DNA of 64,000 nucleotides from positions 1 through 64,000 of the forward strand of contig CANKWX010000010.1 of assembly GCA_947487165.1 (NCBI GenBank), in the 5' to 3' direction. This document shows, piece by piece, positions 47,119-56,625 of the stretch. The notes beneath the pieces were generated by a model. The model worked only from the letters and a program-made list of their open reading frames with translations. It searched no databases and was not told where the DNA came from. The translations under genes and the position numbers were made by a program. Position 1 is the stretch's first letter. Every line of letters begins with the position of its first letter. This DNA comes from Burkholderiales bacterium (GTDB lineage Bacteria; Pseudomonadota; Gammaproteobacteria; Burkholderiales; Burkholderiaceae_E).

Positions 47119-47139
47119 TTTTGCATACAATATGCGAAA
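47119..47139. promoter_or_regulatory. Palindromic operator in the divergent gntR/aminotransferase gap
   Basis: TTTTGCATACAATATGCGAAA has the core GCATA-caa-TATGC with further TTT/AAA symmetry, broken only by one T/G pair. Its length and spacing suit a FadR/GntR-type dimer. Encoded 34 nt away is such a regulator, so this is probably its site and controls both directions. Confidence 0.7.
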
Positions 47140-47172
47140 TGGAGGGGCGAAGCAAACGCCCGACTCACGATC

Positions 47173-48009
47173 ATGCAGACAGTTTCGCTTGCCGCCAACG
47201 ATGTCGATGACGCTGTCGATGAGCAGGCCCACACTCAGGTTCAAGGTCGGCCCGGTGCCCGCAGCAGAGCAGCCGACAGGGCTGCGGGCATGCCGACCGA
47301 CGTCGGTGCGGTCGAGCGGCGCGTGCTGCATGAGGCGGTCGCCGATCGTTTGCGCGAGCTGATCATCGAGGGCGTGCTCGCCCCGGGTGCGCACCTGAAC
47401 GAGCGCATCCTGTGCGAGCAGTTGCAAGTCTCGCGCACGCCGCTACGCGAGGCCTTCCGAACGCTGGCCGGCGAGGGCGTCATCGATCTCATGCCCAATC
47501 GTGGCGCGGTGGTCGCGGCGCTGTCGCGCGACGATCTCGAGCATGCCTTCGAACTGATGACCGCGCTCGAGGGCCTGGCCGGCGAACTGGCTGCCAAGCG
47601 TGCGACACCGGCTGAAGTCAGACGCATCCGCAGCATGCAGGCCGAGATGACGCAGGCTCATTCACGGCGCGATCTGCCTGCCTACTACCGCCTGAACCGC
47701 GCGATTCATGCCCTGATCGTGTGCCTGGCAGGCAATCCGATGCTCACCGAGTCTCACAGCCGACTGAACGCGAAGTTGCAGGCGGTGCGCTTTCGATCCA
47801 ATTTCAACCGCGAGAAATGGGATGCGGCGCTCGCCGAACACGCGGCGATGGTCGAGGCGCTTGCCGCGCGTGATGGCGCACAGCTGGCTGCGCTGCTGCG
47901 CGGCCATCTGGCTGGAAAGCGGGCGACGGTGCTTGCGCAACTCGACGCCACAGGCGTCAATCGCGACAAATCTCCGGCCCGTGCCGGCATTCAGGAGCAT
48001 CGCCAATGA
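47173..48009 (+). CDS. GntR family (FadR/FCD subclass) transcriptional regulator
   Basis: 278 aa from ATG 47173. The winged helix covers about 60-125 (LHEAVADRLRELIIEGVLAPGAHLNE, then LQVSRTPLREAFRTLAGEGVIDLMPNRGA), with the recognition helix SRTPLREAF. The C-terminal FCD domain carries the metal/ligand pocket with aspartate and histidines around YYRLNRAIHALIV and ALAEHAAMVEAL. These regulators sense small carboxylates and usually repress their neighbours. The stop overlaps the start of the FAD/Fe-S dehydrogenase gene (ATGA), so both are made together. The N-terminal 45 residues are extended and low-complexity, so a later start is possible. Confidence 0.9.
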   Translation: MQTVSLAANDVDDAVDEQAHTQVQGRPGARSRAADRAAGMPTDVGAVERRVLHEAVADRLRELIIEGVLAPGAHLNERILCEQLQVSRTPLREAFRTLAGEGVIDLMPNRGAVVAALSRDDLEHAFELMTALEGLAGELAAKRATPAEVRRIRSMQAEMTQAHSRRDLPAYYRLNRAIHALIVCLAGNPMLTESHSRLNAKLQAVRFRSNFNREKWDAALAEHAAMVEALAARDGAQLAALLRGHLAGKRATVLAQLDATGVNRDKSPARAGIQEHRQ

Positions 48010-51000
48010 GTCAGCCGGTGAAACAGTCCGCTGCCGTCACACCCGGTCGCCGAGTGTTCCTGTCGCCGCAACTGGCGCGCTCCGACCTGGCGATGCGCCT
48101 GTCGCGCGAGATGCGAGGCGATGTGCTGTTTGATGCCGCCTCGCGTGGCCGTTATTCCACTGACGCCTCGATCTATCAGATCCAGCCGCTGGGCGTGGCA
48201 GTACCCCAGTCCGAGGCCGATCTGGCGATTGCGCTGGATGTCGCACGCGACCTGAAGGTGCCGGTCCTCGCCCGCGGTGGCGGCACCTCGCAGTGCGGCC
48301 AGACGGTCGGGGCGGCGCTGGTGATCGACCATTCGAAACACCTCGATCAGCTGGTGTCTTTCGATGCCGACGCCGCCCGACGGGATCCCGACAATGCCAC
48401 CGTAACCGTTCAGCCAGGCATGGTGCTCGATCGGCTCAATGCCTTCCTCAAGCCGCACGGCCTGTGGTTTCCGGTCGATGTCTCAACCGCGGCGCAGGCC
48501 ACGCTCGGTGGCATGGCGGGCAACAACTCCTGCGGATCGCGCTCGATTGCCTACGGCAACATGGTCCATAACGTTGCCGGTATCGACGCCATTCTGGCCG
48601 ATGGCACGCAGGGCTACTGGGGTACCTTTACCCGCGGCGATGGCTCAGCCGGCGACATGAGCCTGACCAACCAGCGCATCCGCGACATCGTGAGCGGACT
48701 GCATGCGATTGCCGACCGCGAGCGCGACGAGATCGGCCGTATCTGGCCGACGGTCATGCGACGCGTCGGCGGCTACAACCTCGATATCTTCGAGCCGCGC
48801 TCGCAGCGGCCCTATACCGCCGACGGCGGCCTGAATCTGGCGCATCTTCTGGTGGGCTCCGAAGGCACGCTGGCCTGGACCCGGCGCATCACGCTCAAGC
48901 TGTCGCGCCTGCCCGCCTCGCGGGTGCTCGGCGTGGTGTCTTTTCCGACCTTTCACCAATCGATGGCGCTCACGCGGCATATCGTCGAGCTCGGCCCGGT
49001 GGCGGTCGAGCTGGTCGATCGCACCATGATCGATCTGTCGCGCGCCAACCCGGCGTTTCGGCCGGTGATCGATTCGTCGCTGGTGGGTGAACCTCAGGCG
49101 GTGCTGCTGGTCGAGTTCGCCGGCGATTCGCCCGATCAGCAGCGCCTGCAGCTCGCCCGACTGGTCCAGCTGATGGCCGATCTCGGATTGCCGGGCGTGG
49201 TCAAGGAGCTCACCGACGAGGCGAGCCAGAAAGCGCTCTGGGAGGTTCGCAAGGCCGGTCTGAACATCATGATGTCGATGAAGGGCGACGGCAAACCGGT
49301 GTCCTTCATCGAGGACTGCGCGGTGCCGCTCGAGCATCTGGCCGATTACACCGCGCGGCTGACAGAGGTCTTCGAGCGCCACGGCACCCAGGGCACCTGG
49401 TATGCCCATGCCTCGGTCGGCACCCTGCATGTCCGACCGATTCTCGATATGCGGGCGGCCGGACCCGAGGGCGGTGCCGCGAAAATGCGCGCGATTGCTG
49501 AAGAGGCTGCCGCCCTGGTGCGTCACTACAAGGGCGCTTTTTCGGGCGAGCATGGCGACGGACTGGTGCGCAGCGAGTGGGTTGCCTGGCAGTTCGGAGA
49601 CCGTCTGACACGGGCGTTCGGCGACATCAAGCGCCTTTTCGATCCGGATAATCGAATGAACCCCGGCAAGATCGTCAATCCGAGTCGCATGGACGATGCC
49701 AGGCTCTTTCGCCTTGGGCCCGGCTACGCGGTGCAGCCGATCGCCACCGCGCTCGACTGGTCGGACTGGAACCGCAGCAGCGATCCGTCCTCAGCCGGCG
49801 CCCGGCGCGAGGGGTTTACCCTGGCCGGAAACGGCGTGGCGCTCTCGATGCCGGGTACCGGGGGTGATCCGGCGCAAGGCTTCGGCAAGGCGATCGAGAT
49901 GTGCAACAACAACGGGCACTGCCGCAAGTTCGATGCCGGCACCATGTGTCCGTCCTACCGCGTCACCCGCGACGAACAGCATCTGACCCGTGGCCGCGCC
50001 AATACCCTGCGGCTGGCGGTCACCGGGCAGCTTGGCCCCGAGGGGCTGGCCTCGGAGGCGGTTCGTGATGCGATGGACCTGTGCGTGCAGTGCAAGGGCT
50101 GCCGACGCGAATGCCCGACCGGTGTCGACATGGCGCGCATGAAGACCGAGTTCCTGCATCACTGGCAGGCGCGTCACGGGCTGTCGCTCAAGGATCGCCT
50201 GATCGCCAGCCTGCCGCACTGGGCGCCCTGGGCGTCAAGACTGGCGCCGCTGTCCAACCTGCGCGATGTCTTGCCGGGTCTTCGGGGGCTGTCCGAGCGA
50301 TGGCTTGGTCTGAGCGCGCGGCGAACCCTTCCCCGCTGGCGCCGAGACCGTTTCATGCGCACGCTCGTCCCCGCGGCGGATATCCCTGCATCACAGCCCG
50401 AAGTGGTGTTGTGGGTCGATACTTTCGATGAATACCTCGAGCCCGAGAATGCGCATGCCGCGCTCAAGATCCTGCGCGCGGCGGGTTATCGCGTGCATGT
50501 GGCCGGAGCGCCGGGTTCGCAGATTGCCGAAGGCGAGCGGCCACTGTGCTGCGGGCGGACTTTCCTGGCTGCGGGTCGTACCGAGCAGGCGCGCGCCGAG
50601 GCACTGCGAACCCTCAAGGCGCTGCTGCCCTTTGCCGAGCGTGGTGTGCCGATCGTGGGGCTTGAACCCTCTTGCCTGCTGACCCTGCGTGACGAGTTCC
50701 TGGCCTTGCGCCTCGATGAGGCCATTGGCATCCCGGGCGCTGCCAGGCGCCTGGCATCAAAGGCGATGCTGCTCGAAGAATTTCTCGCCACCGAGCATGC
50801 CGCCGGGCGTCTCGTGCTCGCGCTCAAACCACTGGCTCAGACGCGTGCGCTGGTGCATGGGCATTGCCACCAGAAAGCCTTCGATGCGTTTTCAGCCACG
50901 CTCACGGTGCTGCGGCTCATTCCGGGCTTGCAGGTCGAAGCGATCGAATCGGGCTGCTGCGGCATGGCCGGCAGTTTCGGCTACGACGCCGGGCATTTCG

Positions 51001-51167
51001 AGACCTCGATGAAGATGGCCGAATTGTCCTTGCTGCCTGCGGTGCGCGCCGCCGATGCCCAGACCCTGATCGTGGCAGACGGCACCAGTTGCCGCCATCA
51101 GATCGCCGACGGTGCCTCTCGGCAGGCGATGCATGTGGCGCAGGTGCTTGCCCTGGCAATCGACTGA
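48006..51167 (+). CDS. FAD and 4Fe-4S 2-hydroxyacid dehydrogenase (YdiJ/GlcD-GlpC fusion type)
   Basis: 1053 aa. The N-terminal FAD_binding_4 domain contains VPVLARGGGTSQCGQTVG and TLGGMAGNNSCGSRSI, then an FAD-oxidase C domain with SFIEDCAVPLEHL and SGEHGDGLVRSEW. The C-terminal Fe-S part holds CVQCKGCRRECPTGVDMARMK and the CCG-type motifs GLEPSCLLTLRDEF, HGHCHQKAF and ESGCCGMAGSFGYD. This layout is that of YdiJ, reported to oxidise D-2-hydroxyglutarate, and of related D-lactate or glycolate dehydrogenases that feed the quinone pool. Only one four-cysteine cluster motif is evident. It is coupled to gntR, so its substrate is probably the pathway acid or its reduced form. Confidence 0.88.
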   Translation: MSQPVKQSAAVTPGRRVFLSPQLARSDLAMRLSREMRGDVLFDAASRGRYSTDASIYQIQPLGVAVPQSEADLAIALDVARDLKVPVLARGGGTSQCGQTVGAALVIDHSKHLDQLVSFDADAARRDPDNATVTVQPGMVLDRLNAFLKPHGLWFPVDVSTAAQATLGGMAGNNSCGSRSIAYGNMVHNVAGIDAILADGTQGYWGTFTRGDGSAGDMSLTNQRIRDIVSGLHAIADRERDEIGRIWPTVMRRVGGYNLDIFEPRSQRPYTADGGLNLAHLLVGSEGTLAWTRRITLKLSRLPASRVLGVVSFPTFHQSMALTRHIVELGPVAVELVDRTMIDLSRANPAFRPVIDSSLVGEPQAVLLVEFAGDSPDQQRLQLARLVQLMADLGLPGVVKELTDEASQKALWEVRKAGLNIMMSMKGDGKPVSFIEDCAVPLEHLADYTARLTEVFERHGTQGTWYAHASVGTLHVRPILDMRAAGPEGGAAKMRAIAEEAAALVRHYKGAFSGEHGDGLVRSEWVAWQFGDRLTRAFGDIKRLFDPDNRMNPGKIVNPSRMDDARLFRLGPGYAVQPIATALDWSDWNRSSDPSSAGARREGFTLAGNGVALSMPGTGGDPAQGFGKAIEMCNNNGHCRKFDAGTMCPSYRVTRDEQHLTRGRANTLRLAVTGQLGPEGLASEAVRDAMDLCVQCKGCRRECPTGVDMARMKTEFLHHWQARHGLSLKDRLIASLPHWAPWASRLAPLSNLRDVLPGLRGLSERWLGLSARRTLPRWRRDRFMRTLVPAADIPASQPEVVLWVDTFDEYLEPENAHAALKILRAAGYRVHVAGAPGSQIAEGERPLCCGRTFLAAGRTEQARAEALRTLKALLPFAERGVPIVGLEPSCLLTLRDEFLALRLDEAIGIPGAARRLASKAMLLEEFLATEHAAGRLVLALKPLAQTRALVHGHCHQKAFDAFSATLTVLRLIPGLQVEAIESGCCGMAGSFGYDAGHFETSMKMAELSLLPAVRAADAQTLIVADGTSCRHQIADGASRQAMHVAQVLALAID

Positions 51168-51178
51168 GTCCGTGCGGA

Positions 51179-52504
51179 TCAGCCGATCGTGCGTGGATGC
51201 GAGTGCGATCGTGTGCGCATCAGCGCGTCGCGCAGCGCTTCCTGCTTGAAGGGTTTCGCGACGAAATCGTCCATGCCGGCGGCCATACAAAGCTGACGGT
51301 CCTGTTCGAAGGCATTGGCCGTCAATGCAATGATCCAGGGCTGCGCCACGGTACTGGGCAGTGCCCGAATCGAGCGGGTGGCGTCCAGCCCGTCGAGTTC
51401 AGGCATCTGGACATCCATGAGCACGACGTCGAACTCGCGAACGCTGACCGCCTGTAGCGCTTCGTAGCCATTACGCGCCAATTCGGCCTTGATGCCGAAC
51501 TTGGACAGGATCGCAAGCGCCAGGGTCTGATTGACCGCGTTGTCCTCGGCAAGCAGTACCCGCAGCTGCGAGACCGGCACATCGGTCTCAACAGGACGCT
51601 GGTCATTCCCTTCGTCTTTGCTGTTGACGCTGTCGAGTTGCATCGAAAAGCCGAACCGGCTGCCCACGCCGGGCTGACTTTCAATCGTGATCTTGCCGTT
51701 CATCAGGCGAGCCAGACGTGCCGAGATGGCCAACCCGAGGCCGGCACCGCCACCGGGGACGCTCGCGGCCTGGGTGAAGGCCTCGAAAACGCGCGACTGC
51801 TGCTCGACCGACATGCCGATGCCGGTGTCCGAGACGCTGCCATGCAGGCGGTTGTCTCCGGTTGCGCTGCGCTCGGCAAAAAGCTCGAACCTGACCTCGC
51901 CGCGCTCGGTGAACTTGATTGCATTGGACAGCAGGTTGAGCCAGATCTGCTGCAGGCGCGTCGAATCACCGAACAGACGCTCGGGCAGTTGGCCGGTCCA
52001 CAGCAGCAGCGAGATGCCTTTCTGATCGGCCTGTGGCCTCAGCAGGGCGACGACTTCCTGAGCAACCAGCAAAGGAGAGAAGGGGCGCCTGTCGATCTCG
52101 AGGCGGCCGGCCTCGATCTTCGAAAAGTCGAGCACTTCGTTCAGGATCGACAGCAGCGTGTCCGATGACTGCGACAGGGTATCGAGCAGGATTCGTTGTT
52201 CGCTGTCGAGGCGCGTGCTGCGCAACAGTTCGATCATGCCGATCACGCCATTGAGCGGCGTGCGGATCTCATGGCTCATTGTCGCGAGAAACTCGCTCTT
52301 GGACCGGTTGCCCGATGCCGACTTCGCAAGCGCTTCCTCCACCGTGATCCGGGCACTTTGCTCGGCCTGCAGGCGACGGGTCAGCTCAGCAATTCGGTCA
52401 TCGGCGACTGTTGGGGACGCTACCGATTGATCTGAGGTGCTCTGTTCGAAGGTGGGCAATGTCCTGCTCCACAGCAATGGACTGATCGGAATAAGGAGAC
52501 TCAT
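51179..52504 (-). CDS. Hybrid histidine kinase/response regulator without a sensor domain
   Basis: 441 aa from ATG 52504; a GTG at 52525 is possible. A short coiled coil (about 35-65) leads to HisKA with H78 in [17 protein letters not shown]. HATPase follows, with N-box [14 protein letters not shown]1 DTGIGM and G2 [11 protein letters not shown] receiver domain with the phospho-acceptor aspartate in [14 protein letters not shown] completes it. There is no membrane segment and no HPt, unlike BarA/GacS. It probably responds inside the cell, through a partner protein, and needs a separate HPt protein. One is encoded at 59793-60203. Confidence 0.9.
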   Translation of the reverse strand: MSLLIPISPLLWSRTLPTFEQSTSDQSVASPTVADDRIAELTRRLQAEQSARITVEEALAKSASGNRSKSEFLATMSHEIRTPLNGVIGMIELLRSTRLDSEQRILLDTLSQSSDTLLSILNEVLDFSKIEAGRLEIDRRPFSPLLVAQEVVALLRPQADQKGISLLLWTGQLPERLFGDSTRLQQIWLNLLSNAIKFTERGEVRFELFAERSATGDNRLHGSVSDTGIGMSVEQQSRVFEAFTQAASVPGGGAGLGLAISARLARLMNGKITIESQPGVGSRFGFSMQLDSVNSKDEGNDQRPVETDVPVSQLRVLLAEDNAVNQTLALAILSKFGIKAELARNGYEALQAVSVREFDVVLMDVQMPELDGLDATRSIRALPSTVAQPWIIALTANAFEQDRQLCMAAGMDDFVAKPFKQEALRDALMRTRSHSHPRTIG

Positions 52505-52756
52505 TCGGATGTTAGCCGATGCCACTGCGATTTCGGTTGTCGCGGTTGTCCGGTCAGTCGGCTGCCTTTGGCCATCCGTCGGACACGACTTGGTATCTGA
52601 TCGGCAGCGGAGCAGGGCACGGTTTTCAGGCCTGGTGTGTGTGAATTCTCATCTTTTGTCTGAAACAGACATCGGGTTGCCGTCCATCGGATTGGCTTGC
52701 ACGTTGAAGGGGATGCCGCGCCGCAAGCTGTCCCGCGAATTTATTCTGAGGACCAG
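52505..52756. other. Intergenic region upstream of the DUF1631 gene
   Basis: This 252-nt gap separates the divergent hybrid kinase from the DUF1631 unit and holds no gene I can support. A small perfect inverted repeat TGTCTG-aaa-CAGACA lies near 52660. The composition is less GC-rich than the flanks, fitting a promoter region, but no clear -35/-10 pair is seen. Confidence 0.4.
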
Positions 52757-52828
52757 ATGGACTTCCTGACCATGGGCACTGCCATGGGAATTGTGATGAA
52801 GCCCATTGTTGACATCAATACGGACTAG
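52757..52828 (+). CDS. Possible 23-residue small protein or leader peptide
   Basis: ATG 52757 is preceded by TGAGGA at a good distance and opens the short frame MDFLTMGTAMGIVMKPIVD..., ending with TAG at 52826. The next gene's ATG (52833) follows directly, after AGAAGG. A methionine-rich hydrophobic peptide like this could be a small membrane protein or serve to couple translation into the DUF1631 gene. With no homologue evidence it remains tentative. Confidence 0.3.
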   Translation: MDFLTMGTAMGIVMKPIVDINTD

Positions 52829-52832
52829 AAGG

Positions 52833-55046
52833 ATGGATGCCGTCCGCGACCTCGCTGACAGAGTGAACCGAAGCGCCGGGCGCGGTGATCCGCCTTTGGG
52901 GTCTCGCGCTGCCTTGCTCGATGAGTGCAGCGGGCTCATCCACGAGCGCATCAATGATGTCATCGCGCAGGCGCTATCTCGTGTCACCGAAGACCTGACG
53001 TCCGAGGCGCTGCGTGCCAAGCGCTATGACCACAAGCTTGCGCTGCTCGAGGCCGTCATGCTGGTTCGAGAGAACCGTCTCGAGCTTGAAGAGCGATTCA
53101 GAGAGAGCTTTGCTGCAGTGTACCGACGGCTGCTGAACGCCGAAGGCGGTGATTCGCCCACAACGGCTCACTCGAGTCCGGACGAACTGTCGCTGGTGTC
53201 GGAGGCTCAGGTCGCCGATCAACTGCAGCGCGAGCGTCTGATCAACAGCGCGCGAGCAAGCCTGGACCCCCAACAGGTGCTGGGAGTTCGAGCGCGTCTG
53301 GCTGCCTTGATCGACCGGGACTGGTTTGACGAGACGGAGCATCCTGTGTCGCCGGAGGCGATCGTCGAGGCACTGCGTCTGATGCTGCGGGACGTGTCCC
53401 CGCGCCCTGAAATCCAGTCGGCACTGCTCGGTGCTTTGGGGCCTTATGTTGCACGAAACCTCGATGGCATTTACCGATCGATCAACGATCTCCTGAAGTC
53501 GAACCATATCCTTCCTCAGATCAAGCAGCCCTTCGTCTCCGATGGCCCGACGAACCGCGGCGGTTCTGACTCGTCCCAGGGGGCGCCTCAGCCTGCGGTG
53601 ACCGAGTCGGCCAATTCGGCTGTCGATGCATCAGGCATCGATCCGTCCTGGACGGCAGCGTCGATCGATCGGCTGCAAAACGCCCTGGCATCGGCCTTCT
53701 CAGGACGGCCGGGAGGCCTTACCCAGATGGCCCAGATTCTGTCGAATCCGGCGATGCTTGAGACCGAAAGGCTGCCCATGCAGCCGGTCTGGGCACCGCT
53801 GGTCGATTCGCTGACGGCGCTCCAGAAGGCCGCTGCCAGTCAGTCTGACGATGCTTCTTTCCCTGCGCTGACGCAGCAGGTCCGTGATCAGGGCGCGCCG
53901 ATCGACCTGATCACGGTCGAGATCGTCGGCATGGTGTTCGACTACATCTACAACGATCGGCGCCTGCCCGACACGATCAAGCAGCAACTTCTGCGACTTC
54001 AGGTCGTGGCGGTGAAGGCGGCACTGCTCGATCGCGGCTTTTTTGCGCGCCGACATCACCCGCTTCGCAGGCTGATCGACCGCATTTCCGACGTCGGCGC
54101 CGATCCCGATTTTGATTCCGCCAGCGGTTCACCGATGCTGACCGGTTTCGATCAGTTGCTCGCCGAGGTCATCCGGACATTTCAGTCCGATTTGCAGGTC
54201 TTCGAAGACGCCATCGAAAAAGTCGATGCGATCGAGCGCGAGGCACTGGCGCGCAAGGCGGATTTGCACGCCGACACGGCAACTGTCGCGGCGCGGCAGG
54301 AAGTCGAACAGCTTGCTGTCATGGATGCGCGATCGGAAATCGAGCAGCGCCTCAACAAGAATGTGCCGTCATTCGTGCGTGATTTCCTGCTCGATACCTG
54401 GTCTGGCGCGATGGCGCGGGCTCGCGCTGAGCAGGGCGACACCAGCGACTGGGGCCTCGCGCTGAAGTCGGCGGAATATCTCATCTGGAGCGTACTTCCG
54501 AAGCGCAGGGACGATATCCCTCGCCTCGCGTCGATCTTGCCCGGACTGATCCGTGGCCTGAACAAGGGGCTCGACCTGATCGAGTTCGAACCGCAGACGC
54601 GGGCGCAATTTTTTGATGCGCTCATGAAGACACATACCCGCGAGATCGGCGACGCCAAGCAGCGGGCGACTCAGGATGAGCCCGATCCGCTGCAGGTGTC
54701 GATTTCGATTTCGCCGGACGGCACTGTTCACTTCGTTCCGAATGAAAAGCTGCAGAGCGCTGCCTTGCCGGAAAACGACCAGATCGATGCATTGCTCGAC
54801 GGCTTGAAACGGGGCAACCGAATCGAAATAGCCGCCGAGGGTGAGTCCCGGGTCTTCAAACTCGCATGGGTCAGTCCGGCACGCACGCTTTTCATCCTCT
54901 CTCGTCATCCCGATGACAGCATGACCCTTCAGGGCTCCGAACTCGCGTCGATGCTCCATCGCGGTCTGGCAAGAGTGCTCTCGCAAGCGTCCACGCTCGA
55001 TCTCGCCATCACATCGGTGACTGCCGAATCGTTCGCTGCGGCTTAG
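52833..55046 (+). CDS. DUF1631 family protein
   Basis: 737 aa from ATG 52833. An in-frame TTG at 52806 is an alternative, because the AGAAGG lies directly against the ATG. The N-terminal part DECSGLIHERINDVIAQALSRVTEDLTSEALRAKRYDHK and the later PVWAPLVDSLTALQ and NKNVPSFVRDFLLDTWSGAMARAR mark DUF1631, a long helical family of Gram-negative bacteria. The last 100 residues (LKRGNRIEIAAEGESRVFKLAWVSPARTLFILS) read like a PilZ-type small barrel, but the RxxxR and DxSxxG c-di-GMP motifs are not evident. Function is unknown, and the annotation thymidine phosphorylase sometimes given to this family has no support here. Confidence 0.78.
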   Translation: MDAVRDLADRVNRSAGRGDPPLGSRAALLDECSGLIHERINDVIAQALSRVTEDLTSEALRAKRYDHKLALLEAVMLVRENRLELEERFRESFAAVYRRLLNAEGGDSPTTAHSSPDELSLVSEAQVADQLQRERLINSARASLDPQQVLGVRARLAALIDRDWFDETEHPVSPEAIVEALRLMLRDVSPRPEIQSALLGALGPYVARNLDGIYRSINDLLKSNHILPQIKQPFVSDGPTNRGGSDSSQGAPQPAVTESANSAVDASGIDPSWTAASIDRLQNALASAFSGRPGGLTQMAQILSNPAMLETERLPMQPVWAPLVDSLTALQKAAASQSDDASFPALTQQVRDQGAPIDLITVEIVGMVFDYIYNDRRLPDTIKQQLLRLQVVAVKAALLDRGFFARRHHPLRRLIDRISDVGADPDFDSASGSPMLTGFDQLLAEVIRTFQSDLQVFEDAIEKVDAIEREALARKADLHADTATVAARQEVEQLAVMDARSEIEQRLNKNVPSFVRDFLLDTWSGAMARARAEQGDTSDWGLALKSAEYLIWSVLPKRRDDIPRLASILPGLIRGLNKGLDLIEFEPQTRAQFFDALMKTHTREIGDAKQRATQDEPDPLQVSISISPDGTVHFVPNEKLQSAALPENDQIDALLDGLKRGNRIEIAAEGESRVFKLAWVSPARTLFILSRHPDDSMTLQGSELASMLHRGLARVLSQASTLDLAITSVTAESFAAA

Positions 55047-55138
55047 CCTTCGTCGAGACGCCCCGCGTCCTGCTGAGGTCTGGCGGGCGCTGCCGGCATC
55101 GGTCCGGCGGCAATGTCTGCCGCCGGTATCCGCAGCGG

Positions 55139-55609
55139 TCAGCGACCTTGCCCCAGACGAGCCATGATGTCGGCGATATCGCCGAGATCGCCTTGCGGCG
55201 CCTGGCCGTTGGGCGTGAGACGGTCGATGAGCTGAGGCAGCAGCTCCGACAGGCCGGATGCACTGGCCTGAGGCGAAAGGCCGAGCTGCTGCGCGATTTG
55301 CCCGATCGTGCCTTGTCCGAGGACCTGCTGCAGCTGATCGGGCGAAATCGGCATGTTCTGGCCGGTGCCGATCCATGACTGCATCTGGTCGCCCATGCCG
55401 TTGCGTTGAAACGCATTGATCAGACCGCCCAGGCCACCCAGGGAGTCGCCCAGGCCACCGACGCCACCGTTAGCACCCCCGGCGGCACTGCCGGATCCGC
55501 TGTTGGCCAGCATGCTCAGCGCAATCTGGAGCAGGGGGTTGGGTGCGGCACTTTGCCCGCTACCGGCTGCGCCACTCATGGCGCCCAGAAGATTGTCGAT
55601 CAGGCTCAT
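55139..55609 (-). CDS. YidB-like (DUF937) protein
   Basis: 156 aa. The N-terminus MSLIDNLLGAMSG, a Gly/Ser-rich middle (GGVGGLGDSLGGLGGLINAF) and the YidB core PISPDQLQQVLGQGTIGQIAQQLGLSPQASASGLSELLPQLIDRLTPNG in sequence make it a YidB-type protein. These small proteins have no established biochemical function. It is on the strand opposite to DUF1631, with 92 nt between the two stops. Confidence 0.85.
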   Translation of the reverse strand: MSLIDNLLGAMSGAAGSGQSAAPNPLLQIALSMLANSGSGSAAGGANGGVGGLGDSLGGLGGLINAFQRNGMGDQMQSWIGTGQNMPISPDQLQQVLGQGTIGQIAQQLGLSPQASASGLSELLPQLIDRLTPNGQAPQGDLGDIADIMARLGQGR

Positions 55610-55733
55610 CGTATCGGTTCCTTTTGCAAGTGATTGCCGGGATAAATGAAGAAAAAATGATTGCTTTCACGCAACTGCGCCAGACAAGGCTACAACACCT
55701 TCGTGACCGCAAGACGCGGCTCGGGCCAGTGGT

Positions 55734-56483
55734 TCAGAGATCGCCGAACCTCGCCTGCAGTGCGGCCAACATGGCCAGACCTGCCGTCTCGGTTCTCAGG
55801 ATGCGCGGCCCCAGGCGCAAGGGCTGCCAGCCGCATTCGATGGCAAGCGACTCTTCCGGTTCGCTCAGACCGGCTTCCGGTCCGACGAGTATCCAGGCAG
55901 CAGTGGCCGGCGGCCCAAGCGTGGCCAGCGTGGTCGAGCCTCGCGGAGACAGCACAAAGCCGACGGGGGCGGTGTCGCCGGTCTGCCTGGCATGATCCCG
56001 TCGCGCGAGCAGCCATCGGTTGATATCGAGCGGCGCTGTGATCTCGGGCACGCGATCGCGTCCGCACTGCATGCAGGCTGCGATCGCGATGCGGCGCCAG
56101 TGGGCGAGCCGCTTTTCGCCGCGACTGGCATCGAGCCTCAGGATTGATCGGGTGGACAGCAGGGGCTGGATGGCATGCACGCCCAGTTCGATGGCTTTTT
56201 CGACGACCCAGTCCATCTTGTCGCCGCTTGGCAAAGCCTGGGCGAGGCACAGCGTGAGCGGACTTTCGGTGTGGGCTGCGATGGGCGTGCCGACCTGCAC
56301 ACTGGCTGCGCGGGCATCGGTATCGAGCAACTGCGCCGGATAGCGCAGACCATCACCGTTGAAGAGCTCGATGGCGTCACCGCGCGTGAGTCTGAGCACC
56401 CGAAGCGCGTGATGGCTCGTGTCGGCATCGAGTCGGATGGTCGCGTGTGCCGACAGGGGGCCGGCGAAAAACAGGCGGGTCAT
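55734..56483 (-). CDS. rsmE: 16S rRNA m3U1498 methyltransferase
   Basis: 249 aa from ATG 56483. It methylates U1498 of 16S rRNA using SAM. The PUA-like N-terminus MTRLFFAGPLSAHATIRLDADTSHHALRVLR leads to the SPOUT knot with LVGPEAGLSEPEESLA and LGPRILRTETAGLAML, the conserved SAM-binding loops. QCGRDRVPEI is also characteristic. It is a single gene, 142 nt from divergent tkt. Confidence 0.95.
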   Translation of the reverse strand: MTRLFFAGPLSAHATIRLDADTSHHALRVLRLTRGDAIELFNGDGLRYPAQLLDTDARAASVQVGTPIAAHTESPLTLCLAQALPSGDKMDWVVEKAIELGVHAIQPLLSTRSILRLDASRGEKRLAHWRRIAIAACMQCGRDRVPEITAPLDINRWLLARRDHARQTGDTAPVGFVLSPRGSTTLATLGPPATAAWILVGPEAGLSEPEESLAIECGWQPLRLGPRILRTETAGLAMLAALQARFGDL

Positions 56484-56625
56484 CGAGGCGGCTATCGGCG
56501 GGTTTGCGCCACACGGCGAGGCTGGCAAGCCGTCGAGTGTAGCGCGCCGAATTCGGGCGCAGCAGCACGGCGTTTGTTAAAGTCGGGGATTACCTTCAGT
56601 CCGGCCGAACAGGGCCGCTCATCCG

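Noticed and set aside
52808..52813. TTGACA that might be a -35 box for the DUF1631 gene
   Set aside because: No -10 hexamer at 16-18 nt; it lies inside the short frame just before the start codon.
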